Shown here: one piece after another, positions 1 through 11,859 of the stretch
How the letters are laid out: every line of letters begins with the position of its first letter
Position numbering within the stretch: position 1 is the first letter of the stretch
From: Dryococelus australis
Taxonomy: Eukaryota > Arthropoda > Insecta > Phasmatodea > Phasmatidae
Reading direction: 5' to 3'
Length of the DNA stretch: 64,000 nt
NCBI GenBank assembly: GCA_029891345.1
Contig: CM056995.1
Coordinates: 80,725,895 to 80,789,894 of the forward strand
Position numbers and translations under genes: made by a program
The notes under the pieces: generated by a model
What the model was told of the DNA's origin: nothing
Database searches by the model: none
Seen by the model: only the letters and a program-made list of their open reading frames with translations

Positions 1-284
1 TGTGTCATAACTTGTTTCACAGCGGATTTTTCAACATATTCGACTCGTCATGACGTAAATAACAACTATTAGCATCTTCTTACGTTGTTAGATATTCCCT
101 GCCGTCATTATTCTCGGAGCACTGATGGAAGAAAAGAAAGGTTTTTTTCTTATCTGCAATCACTGCTCCGAGAATAATGACGGCAGTGAACATCCTACAA
201 CGTAAGAATGTGCTAATCGTTGTTATTTATATCTTGCCGAGCCAAAATTTTTGAAAAATCCGCTGGGAAACAAGTTATAGCATA
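1..284. repeat. Large imperfect palindrome (foldback MITE or hairpin), possibly cut by the window edge
   Basis: Bases 1-121 and about 164-284 are inverted copies of each other around a loop of some 42 bases. Matching landmarks are ATAACTTGTTTC near base 7 with its complement near 270, the stretch ending GCGGATTTTTCAA near 34, and CTGCCGTCATTATTCTCGG near 100 with its complement near 170. Mismatches are scattered and a small insertion separates the arms near 40 and 240. No coding potential is seen. Such long palindromes are usual for foldback or MITE-type DNA transposons. The left end may extend beyond the window, so terminal bases and target duplication cannot be judged. Confidence 0.75.
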
Positions 285-1102
285 AAATATATAAATATAC
301 TGCTTTCATTCACCGATAGCCTTAACCTCACTAATAAAGACGGTCACCATCTTGGACACGTCACGAATTACAGAGATGTCAAGTAGGTATACAGATCAGT
401 ACAAATACAACCGCCGAGTGTACGTCATTTACCTTATAAACGACGTACAAAATAAGTCTCAAAATATTATCAATTCATTCAAAATTGCTTCCACGTTTAA
501 CGCGATCCACATCCATTTAAAACAAACGACAAAATAACGGTATAAAATATCAGCAAGCGAGAAATATATAATTTCAATTCTCGTCAAACATTTATCCCGA
601 GCCAACACCTAAATTAAAACTAGTTTGTATATGTATATGGCGTTGAAACGCAACCCCACCAAAGGCGACACATATCCGCAAATTAATTAGTCTAACGTTT
701 ATTGCGATTGTTAATCATGAGATACCGACTAGCTCATTTACTGGCAAATCTTCGCATGGATACAATACTGCATACTGAATGACACAACATAGCTTTGTTG
801 TATACGTTTTAAGGATACGACTAGAATCGACTTCTCAGAAATGCAGTGTATCGACAAAGCATCGGTTTCATCGACATCGTATTGTATTCATCCTATTCAA
901 AGTTACCAAATTAATCCTTTTTTCACGACACGCAGACAAAGTTTTATCAGCAATTGTTTTAGTTTTATTCCAAGTTAAGCATCTCTCAGCATAATTTTTA
1001 TGAGACACCCTTGATTGCTGCAACTCTATGAGATTGGTTATTTTGCATTTTGCCCACCTCTGTTTAGAAATGAAGTACGCCCCGTAGAGAAGTATAATTT
1101 AG

Positions 1103-1103
<1 letters not shown>
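285..1103. other. No gene recognised
   Basis: AT-rich sequence. The open frames near 352-537 and 779-994 are short, of biased composition and resemble no family I know. No repeat signature is seen. Confidence 0.5.

Positions 1104-1159
<56 letters not shown>
1104..1159. repeat. (TA)n microsatellite
   Basis: Uninterrupted alternating TA run of about 56 bases. Confidence 0.97.
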
Positions 1160-1161
<2 letters not shown>

Positions 1162-2827
1162 GTTATTTAAGACGCATGAATAAATAACACATGATTAAGA
1201 AATCCATCATGTTTATGTTTCTTGTACTACCACACCACGAAAATTAGTGCCAAATGACGGTGGTAGCACTAATGATTCCCATAAAATAATTTGTAATACG
1301 ACTGGTTTTGGTGTGGTTGCAGCTTTTGTTCAATTACACGTTATCTAGACATCCAGCAATACAGCTCAGACACTTAAGCCAACGTTTGCAATAACGAGTG
1401 GTTTAAGTGCAACTTAAATGGCAGGTATTGAATTCAAAATAAAGCTTAATTCTCAAGGCGGCGGTGGTATGCAACACTAAAAATAGTAAAAATATACTAA
1501 GGCAATTATTTTGAAATAAATAACTGCCAGTTAGTTAACCGATTTGGTAAAATTCGGCACGAAGGCAGGAAAGTTTTTGGGAATTCACATTGATAAAGGC
1601 TGTTGAAGGAAAAGTGAGCCCTTCTGCACAGAAAAAAATCTACTGTTGAAACAGCAACCAATAAGCAAACGTTAATGTCTCGAGTGTATAGAGAACTGTC
1701 CAGCCTAGCGTGCTGCCAACTCAAGCCGCGAAATACTCGGGGCTCTAGCTATGGGTCTAAATGTTTTATTTAGGCCTATAATGTAACTAAATACTTAATT
1801 TTTGGGATTACGAACTGCCACATAAATCACTCTATTCAAGGCAATGACGAAAACTAATCAAGGAATGTGACAGAAATTGACACACAAAGTCACGGACTTT
1901 AGAGCAACAAGGAAATGGGAAAGACATCAAAAATAATATACAAAACAGTGGACTCGATAACTTGAAACGATGCGCCAACCAAGTGATTTAATGAATTTGT
2001 TAGAAGAAAAAAAACAATTATGTTATTATTATACTATTTTATTCTTGAGTGCATAAAACAAAAAGTAAGTGATGAATTTCGGGTCTCGTTAATATTCAAA
2101 ATTATGTCTAGTGAGGCGTTAAGGCCTAGAAATACTTCTAATTCGTTACCCTAATTCGTTACCAACTTTACTGTAATTATTGTGGGCATTGTTTAACGTT
2201 AAAATGTATGCAATTACAGAGCAGTGACATTTTTCAAAGATTGATTAGAAGAGCGCTTACTTATCAAGAACCACCTGTACATGTCGCATTTTTCAATGCA
2301 GCACAGCTATTCGTTTCCATCCGAAATGCCTTTCTGTTTATTGTACATTCAACTCTATTCTTGTTAGAAGTTATACTGTATTTCTATTGGGGAAATAAAC
2401 ACTACACATCCTTGTTTCTCATTTCTACGCCAACAGTATCAAGGTCACTGATGATAATAGTGTTTTAACTAGCACTACGAGAATGTTTAACTAGCGTGAA
2501 AGGTTTTACGATTCTTGTGTTTTAGTACCGACCTCGCTCGACTGCTGACTGGAAGGACAACCGAGATATACAAAGGACGCTATTCAGAACAACGCTTATA
2601 GGCCCTATTGTGGCTGGAAGTAAACATCAGAGAAGATAAAAGTAGAACTTTAGGCACGTACTTTGACTATGAAGAACAAATTTTATATACTATGAAATGC
2701 ATTTTCCAAATTTTCTCGAAAAGAGCGATTTATATTAAAAAGTTTTATAATATAAATATGCGCAAATTAGCACAGAGAAGTATAAAACACTTTGATTGTA
2801 CTATATAACACACACAGTATAAAACAC
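1160..2827. other. No gene recognised
   Basis: Unique-looking AT-rich sequence. Frames at 1506-1724 (minus) and 2208-2468 (plus) are under 90 codons without recognisable domains and are treated as chance. Confidence 0.5.
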
Positions 2828-2829
2828 TA

Positions 2830-3048
2830 AAGGCTGTTCACTAAAGTGCCCGTGTTACTTTTTACTTTCAGCCGTTTATCCTTTAACCGCTTTTTAAAAT
2901 ACATGTTGCCGTGTAATAAACAGTAGGTATATTCCACCACACTCGAAAATTAACATCTGAGACTAAAATAAAATATAAAATATATTTGTTGACTATTATT
3001 CCAAATGAGGATGCTTTCAAAAGTGTTCAATTTACCGCGAATAGCCTA
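2830..3048 (+). mobile_element. MITE, WAGGCTGTTCACG group, core B
   Basis: Starts AAGGCTGTTCACTAAAGTG and ends with the degenerate inverted copy TTCAATTTACCGCGAATAGC followed by CTA. The left flank is TA and the right flank CA, a decayed TA duplication. The core shares blocks with the elements at 6647-6889, 60880-61116 and 62360-62586: a CTTTTTAA block, an AATAAACA block and CTCGAAAATTAA. No coding capacity. The right end lies 18 bases from a TA/AC microsatellite. Confidence 0.8.
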
Positions 3049-3064
3049 CATGAACTAATACACC

Positions 3065-3192
<128 letters not shown>

Positions 3193-5201
3193 CAGAGTTG
3201 CTTTTAAACACTTCCGCTTTTACGTCGGTCTAAATCATCAAACTAAACTTGAATCCAAAAACAGCACACACATCTTTTTAACTACTCAGATTCTGACTTG
3301 GAGGAACATCGTGTCACAAAGGTTAAGACAGCATCCTCAAGTTATGGAAGTTTGCCATTCTTAAAATAATTAATAAAGAAAACACATGTTTACTATTTTC
3401 ATGGTTGTCATTTTACACATTTAAAGAGATTTCGTTGGTTATTGAATTAACTCACACATTAATGTAGCCGACTTTTCACCACTGTCTGAAAATAGTTGGG
3501 AAGACTCCTTGGAAACTTCATCAAGGACGAACCCAACTTTCGTCGTGGTTTTATGTAAACAAGAGGTTAACAGTTGAGTTGGAAACCGTCATGAAACAAG
3601 AAAAATCTCTACGAAACTACTTGCTTCTTGATAACATCAGATAAACGCTTCGTACGTGACTACTTCGCTTACGCGGACATCGAGATATATACACTGTACG
3701 AATTAAGTACACTATCTTATAATAAATACGTTTACCCTACTTAAAACTCTCCGCAAGACATCTGGTTTACACCTATCACTCATCAAGCTTTTTTGCTTTG
3801 TTCTAATTTATTAAATTATTATAACCTCTAAAAGTACAGTCACGCTTCCCGTTTCGGTACGGTCCGTACAAAGGTTCATGGGAAAGCTACATTTTAACTT
3901 CCATGCGCTGATCGATACTGATTACTTATACACGTTTACTTAAACACGTTTTATTTCTGTTACTCGGACTATCTTTTCCGGTCGACCGCAAACAGAGTAG
4001 CGTAGCCTATTAAGAAAAAAAAGTTCCAAAACAGGGCGATTTTTAACCGACTGCTAAACGGTTCTATAAATAATAAACCTCATATGACTGGCCCCCAACT
4101 AATAAGACTTTATTTTACCACGGCAAACGCTATCCATCGACATCATACAAGAATGCAGACAACTTCACAGAATTCACATACAGAACCTTACGGGTGATCG
4201 GAACCATTCTTATTTATACAGTAGCTCACTTAATCAAATGACATTTTATACGTTACGCATTCGAACACTTAAGAAGTACCCACTAAACTAACGAAACAGC
4301 ATTAAAATCCAATGTGCGGGTTGAAGCTCTGTAACCAACTACTTACGGACCCTGCTCATGTCACGCATGTTGTATAACAACTTGCTTTACTTTCTACTGT
4401 ACCGTCAACAAAGCTGAAGTGAAAAAAATTCAGGACAATAGTAACGTGTAACGCACAGGCAGACTACTCCGTACCAGCATTAAAACAGTGCCAAGTTATG
4501 TTCCAGAGCTGTCTGCACAGATCGTGTCTATACGTAAGCAGCAATATGGCACTATAAAAAGGTCAAGCGCAGTGTTTGTACAACTGCAAAAGGCGGAAAA
4601 GAACGATGCGGGCCGAGTACATGTGCTTGTCATGTAATTAGTGTGAATTCGACCAAAGCGGCCAAAGAACCAATATCAGTGATGTTTCGAGAGGAATGGT
4701 CACCGGGAGACAAAAAGCAGATTAAAGACAGTTGATGGTCATAATCCCTGCAAGTCCTCAGCGTGTCATTTCCAGGGTCTAGCAAAAGTTCCAAACAGTA
4801 GAGGCACGTTGATCGTTCTCTCAGCAACGAGCATCCAAGGAACAAAGACATACAAAAATATCCTTTTCTGAACTGAACTCCCAAATGACGCAGTAGCGAC
4901 ATAGTAGAGAACGAGACTGGGCTTTGCCCTGTTTATGGCCGAGCCCATCAGTCTTCGCATTTATTCCCAGCGTGTTTCCGTATAGTTTACCTATAGTTAT
5001 AATATAGGAGTAGGAACTTCAAGCTAAAATTATTGAAAGGGGTCTATATGAAAGTGGCGACACACTGGTCTAGTGTAGCATTATGATGGGCTCACACACA
5101 CCTTTCCACTTTTTTTAACGCGCCTCTTCGACAGGTCCGGTGTACTCAGTGAAAATGCACTACCCTGCACGAACTTCCATTTTGGCACACGAGTGAACGT
5201 T
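3193..5201. other. No gene recognised
   Basis: Some 2 kb of AT-rich sequence. Frames of 90 and 64 codons on the minus strand (4630-4960) overlap each other in different phases and show no known motif. Confidence 0.5.
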
Positions 5202-5968
5202 AAGGGCCCTGGCACAATAGACGGTTGGTGGTGATGGTGATTTTCGGTTGGTGTGCTATAAGTTCAATGACACAATAGTCAGTGTTGGCGTGAATTGTTT
5301 CGCTGTTGTACCAACAGATAGCAGTAAAATCTTAAGAAATGTGAACTAACTGTTTTAATAGGCTATTACGGGAATATGAATTTTTATAACCAAGCGGACG
5401 AGACTTTAATTGCTAAGATAATAAAGTGCGCTTAAATAAGCCGTTTTAAAAATATTGTTATTTTCTTAGTTCCAAAAATTAAGTGCACTGCATATTATAA
5501 AAAAAACTAATATTCACATAGCTAGCTACAACTTGTCTGTAATCATGCAATTGCTTAACAAAAGCCTGCAAATAAAATAAATTTGAATGGTTTGCTTTAA
5601 CTTCTATGTTCCTGCACATGATAGTTTTAGTAATAAATATTCTTGGTTACTTATTAACAATATTTATTATCAGCTCGACATAAATATTTTTATTTTCACG
5701 ATTATTTCTAGCAAATTCAAATTTCTTCCACTGCCACTCTTACAGAAATTAGAGAACGGTCTCTGATTGGTCGGTTGGTGGTCAAAGTTCAATACATTCC
5801 AACTCGCTACAACACCAACCACCACCAACAACAACAATACCAACACCAACCACTAGTAGAAATTATTTTAGGACCAACCACCAACACCAGCCACCTATTG
5901 TGTCATCTCGCATATATCGCACTGTACTTAAACTGCTACCAACACCAACCACCTATTGTCAGGGACTT
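5202..5968. mobile_element. Inverted-repeat element with a nested second pair of ends
   Basis: Left end reads GGGCCCTGGCACAATAG then GGTTGGTGGTG; the right end read inward on the minus strand is GTCCCTGACAATAGGTGG then TTGGTG. A second inverted pair lies inside: ATGACACAATAGTC near 5267 and its counterpart near 5908, again followed inward by GTTGGTG-type sequence. The right half is rich in CCAACACC repeats. The interior is AT-rich and non-coding. No clear flanking duplication. Best read as a MITE or foldback element of unknown superfamily. Confidence 0.65.
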
Positions 5969-6646
5969 GATAGTGATATCTGTCCAGCTGTCAGTAAAGG
6001 AAAGAACAAATAAAAAACATAAATTTCAATAAAAAAAATATTGTTTTAGCTTTGCAAAATACTTGTACTTTCTTGCGAAGTACTTTCCAAGATCCCCCAC
6101 AGGAAAAGAGTCATCTTGGAGGATGTCTAAGGTGACTGCTAGCTCTTTATCTTTGTGTCAACACCAACAATTGCTAAAGTTTATAGACGGCGTGGGTTTC
6201 ATTGTGGAAGAAAAATCTTATCAGCAGAAGCGAGGCCATACGTAGTTACGGCGTGTCCGCACATTGTCAACATCGAATAGTGTTTACAAAGCGATATAAG
6301 CAAACTCTTGTCCCTTCCCCGTGAACACACACCTTACTGCGACATAAGCAGCCGCAACCGACTGGCGACAATGCATCCAGACGGCCGCTGGCTCGGAAAT
6401 GGTTTATCCCCGTTTAATTTAGTTTTATATGGAATAAACTACAGAAACAAAAAATCATGTGACTTGTTTTAAAACGAAAGTATACAGTATGTCACGTTTT
6501 TATTCATACAAAACTTAAGTCATTTAAAAAAGAGTATTTTTTCCCTCCGTTAGGTTATCGAAATTATTGTATGAAAATGTTGCATATCTACAGTAATATG
6601 AAAGTGGTAAAGTTTGTGAGTTTGTTAGACGTAGTCTTTAGAACTA
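5969..6646. other. No gene recognised
   Basis: Contains only short frames (for example 6063-6245, plus) without recognisable similarity. Confidence 0.45.
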
Positions 6647-6889
6647 CTGGCCATTCACGGTAAAATGAGTATTTTTGAAAGCCCATTCATTTGGAATAAT
6701 AGTCAATAAAATATTCTATTTTAGGCTTAGAGGTTAGCTTCAAAGTGTGGGGGGGGGGGAATATACACACACTGTCTATTGTTTACAAGTAAATTATTAT
6801 TTTAAAAAAGGTGGTTAAAGGAAAAAAAACGGCTGAAAGGAAAAAGTAACTAGGGTCTCAAAAGTGCTCACTCTGCCGTGAACAACCTT
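6647..6889 (-). mobile_element. MITE, WAGGCTGTTCACG group, core B
   Basis: Begins with a mutated end (CTGGCCATTCACGGTAAAA) preceded by TA and ends GCCGTGAACAACCTT followed by TA. The core is the reverse of the 2830-3048 copy and matches 62360-62586 (GGAATAATAGTCAATAAA; AAAACGGCTGAAAGG). It contains a run of ten G near 6750. Non-coding. Confidence 0.8.
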
Positions 6890-7539
6890 TATATAGTAAG
6901 TAGCATGCAAATCGTCCATCAGTTAACCTCCCGCTATTAAGTGGGGGCGAAAAAAATTCGCGTTCACACATTTTGGAGATTTATTTCAAATTTATGCATC
7001 CCCTAATGCCCTGGAAGGTATCACAATATTAAGCAATTATTTTGGGAACCTCTAAATACTTGCCCAGGAAATAATCACATGCCTCTAATTTTTGTCTCCA
7101 AGCATATTGCTGCGGATACCACTTAAGGCGACACCCTAACTTAAAGGAAGGCGGGGGAAAGGGTGATTTAAAAGAATTATTAGGGCTACCAATACTTTTT
7201 TAATAGCAAAGTAACACTATTACAGGTACTCGGGAACAGGTTAGGGGAGGATTGGGCAGGAATTGTTCTCTTTCCTCTGATCAACTCACTCCTGAAGAGC
7301 TGGAGATCGGAGCCTTGCAGTCTTGTGTCTGCCGCGCGTCGCTGACGCCCCACGAAGACCCTCTTTCCTGGTTCGGATCCTCAGACCACTCTTCTCACCC
7401 CCCTCATGTTACTATGTTGCAACTTTTCCTATTCGCCGATAGCTTGGCATGGGAGGAGTTATGGTTGTCAGCCGAGGGCCATCCTTCGGTGTCAGCCAGA
7501 CCTAATTAATACAGGTTGCCACCTTATGTACACTGGAAA
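6890..7539. other. No gene recognised
   Basis: An 85-codon plus-strand frame at 7252-7509 is more GC-rich than its surroundings but has no start context, no domain and no similarity I recognise. Confidence 0.4.
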
Positions 7540-7872
7540 ATTACCCGACATTTCCCTGATTTCCAGACAAAAATAATCTTTTTTCCCTGACCTTTTTCTA
7601 ACGTTTATTTTGTTAAGGATTGGCTACTTTGCATTATAACACACATTTACACCAAAATACTTCTCAGATCTTACAAAATTGCTCACTACATAGATTGCAA
7701 AGAAAAATGCCTAAGCATTTACTCCACAATCATTAAAACAATTGTATATTATTCTGGCAGAGATGCACAATTGACGACAGAACTCCGAAATATATAATGA
7801 ATATCACAGAATTCCCTGACATTTAGCCAACTTGTTTGAGATTCCCTGACATTTCCTTATTTTTTGCCGATA
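7540..7872. repeat. Repeat with iterated TTCCCTGACATTT motifs
   Basis: Variants of TTCCCTGAC or CCCGACATTTCCCTGA occur near 7547, 7590, 7811 and 7842, in the same orientation, around an AT-rich core. This looks like a dispersed non-coding repeat with subterminal motif repetition. No coding frame and no certain boundary. Confidence 0.5.
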
Positions 7873-7889
7873 GATTATGCTTTCACAGT

Positions 7890-8320
7890 GCTACTCGTGC
7901 TGACCCAGCCTCATTAGTAGGTTACCACTAACCGCCTTTCTCGTGAGCGCACCACGTGGCTGGTGTTGCAATCGTAACAACACCCCCGAAGTTAGTGAGA
8001 CGAGATGTACCCATCTCGAATGAAAGGCAGGTTGTAGAGGATAGATATGGTGGAGACAGGACGAAAGAAAATTTCCAGTCAGTCCGTGATATGTATGCAA
8101 GGAACAATAGCAGGCCAAACGCTTGCGGGACAGTGTGAAATGTGAAATGGGGGTGACTGCTGCTCTGTAGGCGCTTGCTGCGTGGGCTGTATCGCGTCCG
8201 GTTGCAATCGCAACAATATACTCTCGGACACACAACAGAGCCAGATACTGTTTCGAGTAAACAGATGATGAACCTCCGACCAGGGCATTGCAAACCATTT
8301 TGAAAGGGCTTCATATTTCG
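7890..8320. other. Moderately GC-rich block with overlapping minus-strand frames, unidentified
   Basis: Two overlapping minus-strand frames of 135 and 128 codons (7891-8298 and 7928-8314) are open in different phases, which argues against both being real. No domain recognised. GTTGCAATCGTAACAA near 7966 recurs as GTTGCAATCGCAACAA near 8202, suggesting an old repeat. Confidence 0.3.
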
Positions 8321-9659
8321 TATAATGACATCATTTTAGTAAACTCATGTTTAGGTAAAATCAAGTACACAATTATTATTTTTTTTTAGAAAGGTTGTTA
8401 AACGTATTTACCTACTTCAAATTTAATTAATTGCTTCATTAGTCTTTCCAAGTTCTTACAAAATAAAATTTTATAATCCTGTCCCAAAATATTTTATGGT
8501 GGTATATTTTAACTTCCTTCATTTATTCGTAATCGCTTTAACTTTTTTGTCACATGACCGAAAAAAATTAAACTATGATTTGACGGGAAATACAACTATG
8601 ACAATAGACAAATAGAGCCACTGAAAAATAAGATTTTATATCAAAATCTCCTACTACTTATAGCCTCTGCAAATTGAAACAAACTTAAAATAAACGAAGA
8701 TGAGGTTGTGCGGTTACACAATAGCATGTCTTCGGGAGATTCTTTGTTCCATATCTAGCCGTCTGCACTGGGTAAGGATGTCGCCAAATGTGTTTTCATC
8801 ACTTGTTAAGTCCTATGCACACGCCTTCAACATACGTTGAGCAAATTGACAAGTTCACAGCTGAACTGGTATTTATTTGACCTCTCAAAATTACTGCTAT
8901 TCGTAGGCGTGCGCAGGGTTAGGTAATTTGTGGGGGAGGAGGGGGCACTAACCGTAAAATATAAATCCCCTTTTACAATATTAAAAATTCGAGGTAAGGG
9001 TATACTTACACATATACATAATAAATTCACGAATACGTAGTCTTCACCACATTAAACTTATTTTTATTCAGTGGTGGTTTCAAACACGCTGACGGTCTAG
9101 TGAAAATACGAAACTGGCAAGATTTTCCTTTATTTTCCTACTGACATGATTCAACCCTCCTGCGCACTCTTATGCAGAGTAATTCAAAGTCGATAATTCG
9201 TATCAGCAAGTGACTTCCTCAATTTCATTGGAACCGAAAAATATGTTTTACTCTAATTTGTCAAACATAAATAATCATTTTGCTCATCGCACTGACCCAC
9301 GAGAAAAAAAGATGACAACATAGTTTGAATGCGAGCCATTTTACAAACCACGGAAAAGTTAACACTAAATCTGAAAATATCACAAACAGGAGTTTTTTCA
9401 TGAAGAAACCAACACAAAATAAACAGATTCACAAATTTTGGAACAAAGGAGTGTGACGAAGATGTTCTTTGCAATTCTTGCAAACCTTTTTTGTTCATTT
9501 CACTTTATTGTAAAAGAAAAATAGAGAAATAGTCGAAGTCTATATATGTATTCGTAAGACTGTATATGCCGCCTTTTCCATGAAACGATTAATAACTATA
9601 CTGGTTTCTTTATATTCTATTTCACAAAAAAGACACGAATCGCTCCGGTATGCTCTATA
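8321..9659. other. No gene recognised
   Basis: AT-rich. A patch near 8900-8946 reading GTAGGCGTGCGCAGGG followed by a G-rich run looks like a transposon end, but no partner end was found. Confidence 0.45.
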
Positions 9660-9898
9660 TGTATGAGTGGATAGATTTAGGCGGCTCTTAACATCTAGGT
9701 TTTGAGAGCTGATGAGGGTTAATGTAGTGAGTATGGAGCAGCGCCGGAATGCAAGATCGGGGAAACGGTAGATCTCCGTGGAAACCCCCGTCCTGCACGA
9801 TTCCCACATGCGAAAATCCGGGGGCGTCCCGCCGGGAATCGAACCAGGTTCGCCTAAGTGGGAGGCGAGTACTCTAACCACTAACCCACCGCGGCCCC
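9660..9898 (-). mobile_element. tRNA-derived SINE, family 1, full-length head
   Basis: On the minus strand the head GGGGCCGCGGTGGGTTAGTG carries a Pol III A box (TGGGTTAGTGG, 9878-9888) and a consensus B box (GGTTCGATTCC, 9835-9845). A body follows with CCGGATTTTCGCATGTGGGA, GGAGATCTACCG, GGCGCTGCTCCAT and TCATCAGCTCTCA, then a tail near TTAAGAGCCGCC. Related copies lie at 18740-18890, 24015-24432, 42901-43145 and 49428-49585. Minus-strand reading frames over it are spurious. Confidence 0.9.
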
Positions 9899-10407
9899 TT
9901 TCTGTATGAGAGGTAACGGAAGCGGGATTGTTCGTATTGCGCGCGGCCATGTGACAGACTGGAACCACTGCTACAGTTTAGCTCTAGCGCACACACACAT
10001 ATGCTTGTTTTCGGCAAGTATTCTCGTGGGACGACAATTCCACGCTATTATTTTATTCGGGTTTCAGACTGTTTATAAAGTCACTCAACTTCGGTGTTTA
10101 CAGCTGTTAGTTATGGTTGCTTCATAAAAGACGCCGCACGAGGGAGGAAAAAAATGCTGGGGAAGTTGAGGACTGGATGTTCCTTCAGCGACGGCAGTTT
10201 TTGACTTGAGAGGTGGGGTCCGAGCGCAACCAACTCTGGTGACATCACGTTTTTTTTTATTTATGACCGCTTTTACTGGCCTGCCTAGTTCACAATGTGC
10301 TCAGCAAAGTGAGCGAACAAATCTCGCAAATCGTTTATATACACAGTGGCGGATGTTTACTGGCCGCCGCAGATTTCAAAGAGGGAAAATTTAAGTTTCT
10401 GCAAGTT
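9899..10407. other. No gene recognised
   Basis: Only short frames; nothing recognisable. Confidence 0.45.
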
Positions 10408-10460
10408 CAATGGTTCTCAAACTGTGGTCCGTAGATGACTGGTTATCTGTTGCTGGGTCC
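10408..10460 (+). mobile_element. Probable hAT-type element end
   Basis: CAATGGTTCTCAAACTGTGG matches the usual form of hAT termini (CA, two or three bases, then GTTCTCAAACTG). A matching opposite end or 8-bp duplication was not found downstream, so element length is unknown. Confidence 0.45.
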
Positions 10461-11768
10461 TAGGAGGCCAGCAATACTTTCTGAATATGCCGTCACGTAT
10501 TTCTATTAATATAAGACACTTACCTATCTACACATTTTTATTCGGAAGGTTTGTTTTACATTTTGTTTAAAGTTGTATTCAAAGATTTGCAGCGTTATTT
10601 TTATTTTTACCTTTAACGTTTAAGTTTATATGATGACAAGATTTTGCCCGCGACTTTGACCGCGTGGAATTCTTGTTTTCGTTACAATCATTGTTTAAAT
10701 AGCAAGTATGTCTTTAAATACAATACATATTTTAAAATGGTGTGACGGTGTTGGAACACCGTGTATCCGGCATTAATATCAGCGCAGAAAATTGTGTCGG
10801 CGTGGAGGCTTGAAGCCAGGGTGGCACAGTTTTCCCCATTGTGTGGAAAGTACTGGTAAATTACAGGTTAAAACAGTCCCGGGCTTTATTAGTTTTTACC
10901 AGTATTTTCCACTTGGTGGAAAAATTTGCCTGAAATAACTAAATGTTGAAGCAGTTTATAACGTACACTTAAATTTTATTATAAAAACTAAAACCTTTAT
11001 AAGAATCACAGTGCCTAAAATTATAAAATCATGTCTCATGCATGGCCTATTTTTTATTATAGCGGCTCTATTTTATGTAGGCCTATTATATTATTTAAAA
11101 TGCGTGTTTGTAAGTTATTTTTATTCTATTGTAATCCATTACCTAGTGAGGCCAATTGGAATCGTAAACATTAAATTTCCCAACTAAACACGGGAATTAT
11201 CAGCCTTCCTTTTATGAGTACCTTGGAATGATTCTCATAGAATTACATTCTCAAAATGTTGATTTATCATTTTCAAACATAAATCTGCATACGTATAACA
11301 AATATAAGAATAAACGATGGCACGCTGATTTATTTAATTGGTATTAATAAGTAAAAGCAAATGTTCATTAAAAACCAATAACTTTAACGAATAGTCTAAT
11401 TTTGTTACACACCTAGGTACATAATTATATTATATGTACTCGAACCAGCGAAACTTTATGGGATGTCCCTCAATACCACGATCAATGTGTTTCCCGACTA
11501 TAAAAGGGGTCTTCTTTCATCTTGGGAGAGAGAATGGATAGAGACCTCACGATGAAAACATTATAACTTGGCAGAAGGCATATCTTGCCATGTTTGATGA
11601 AGGCATTTTGCAGGGAATGATAGGAAAAAATTCTATGATTTTTCTTTATATTCTGTAATTTTGCAATGTTACAATGGAAAGTGGAATGAAAAGCAAGTCC
11701 AAAAATATGAGAATTGCGACCGTTAAGTTTGTAGTTATTAGTAATCGGCCGTGTCCATATGTAAGTTA
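10461..11768. other. No gene recognised; one hairpin
   Basis: AT-rich. A 30-base imperfect inverted repeat (10830-10860 against 10904-10922, core GTACTGGTAAA and TTTACCAGTA) forms a hairpin with a loop of about 43 bases. No gene seen. Confidence 0.45.
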
Positions 11769-11792
11769 GGCTTTTTACAATACTTCTTTGTA
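11769..11792 (-). pseudogene. Helitron helicase, last codons (separated from 13816-14330 by an insertion)
   Basis: Read on the minus strand, 11792-11775 continues the helicase frame that breaks off at 13816: the split tail is of the form DIVY-KEVL followed by stop, the normal C-terminal end of Helitron Pif1-type helicases. The 2.0-kb gap between the two pieces is exactly the core-A MITE (with its own Helitron inside), flanked by TA. Confidence 0.8.
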
Positions 11793-11859
11793 AAGGCTGT
11801 TCACGATAAAATGAGCATTTTTGAACTCAACCTTAGAAAAAAAAAAAGCACTGCTCCTA
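11793..11859 (+). mobile_element. Core-A MITE, left piece (rest at 13455-13815)
   Basis: Begins AAGGCTGTTCACGATAAAA after the target TA and runs through the ACTCAACCTTAGAAAA block to GCACTGCTCCTA, where a Helitron interrupts it. The core continues at 13455 with TCTGCACATATT, as in the unbroken copies at 36637-37035 and 46771-47194. Confidence 0.9.

Noticed and set aside
7891..8314. Two overlapping minus-strand frames of 135 and 128 codons
   Set aside because: They overlap in different phases with no recognised motif; a repeated GTTGCAATCG-type sequence inside suggests old repeat DNA.
9835..9898. Possible true tRNA gene on the minus strand
   Set aside because: A and B boxes are present but the sequence runs into a SINE body shared by other copies, with no acceptor-stem pairing evident.
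9540..9968. 142-codon minus-strand open frame
   Set aside because: It lies over a tRNA-derived SINE, including its A and B boxes, and is not a gene.
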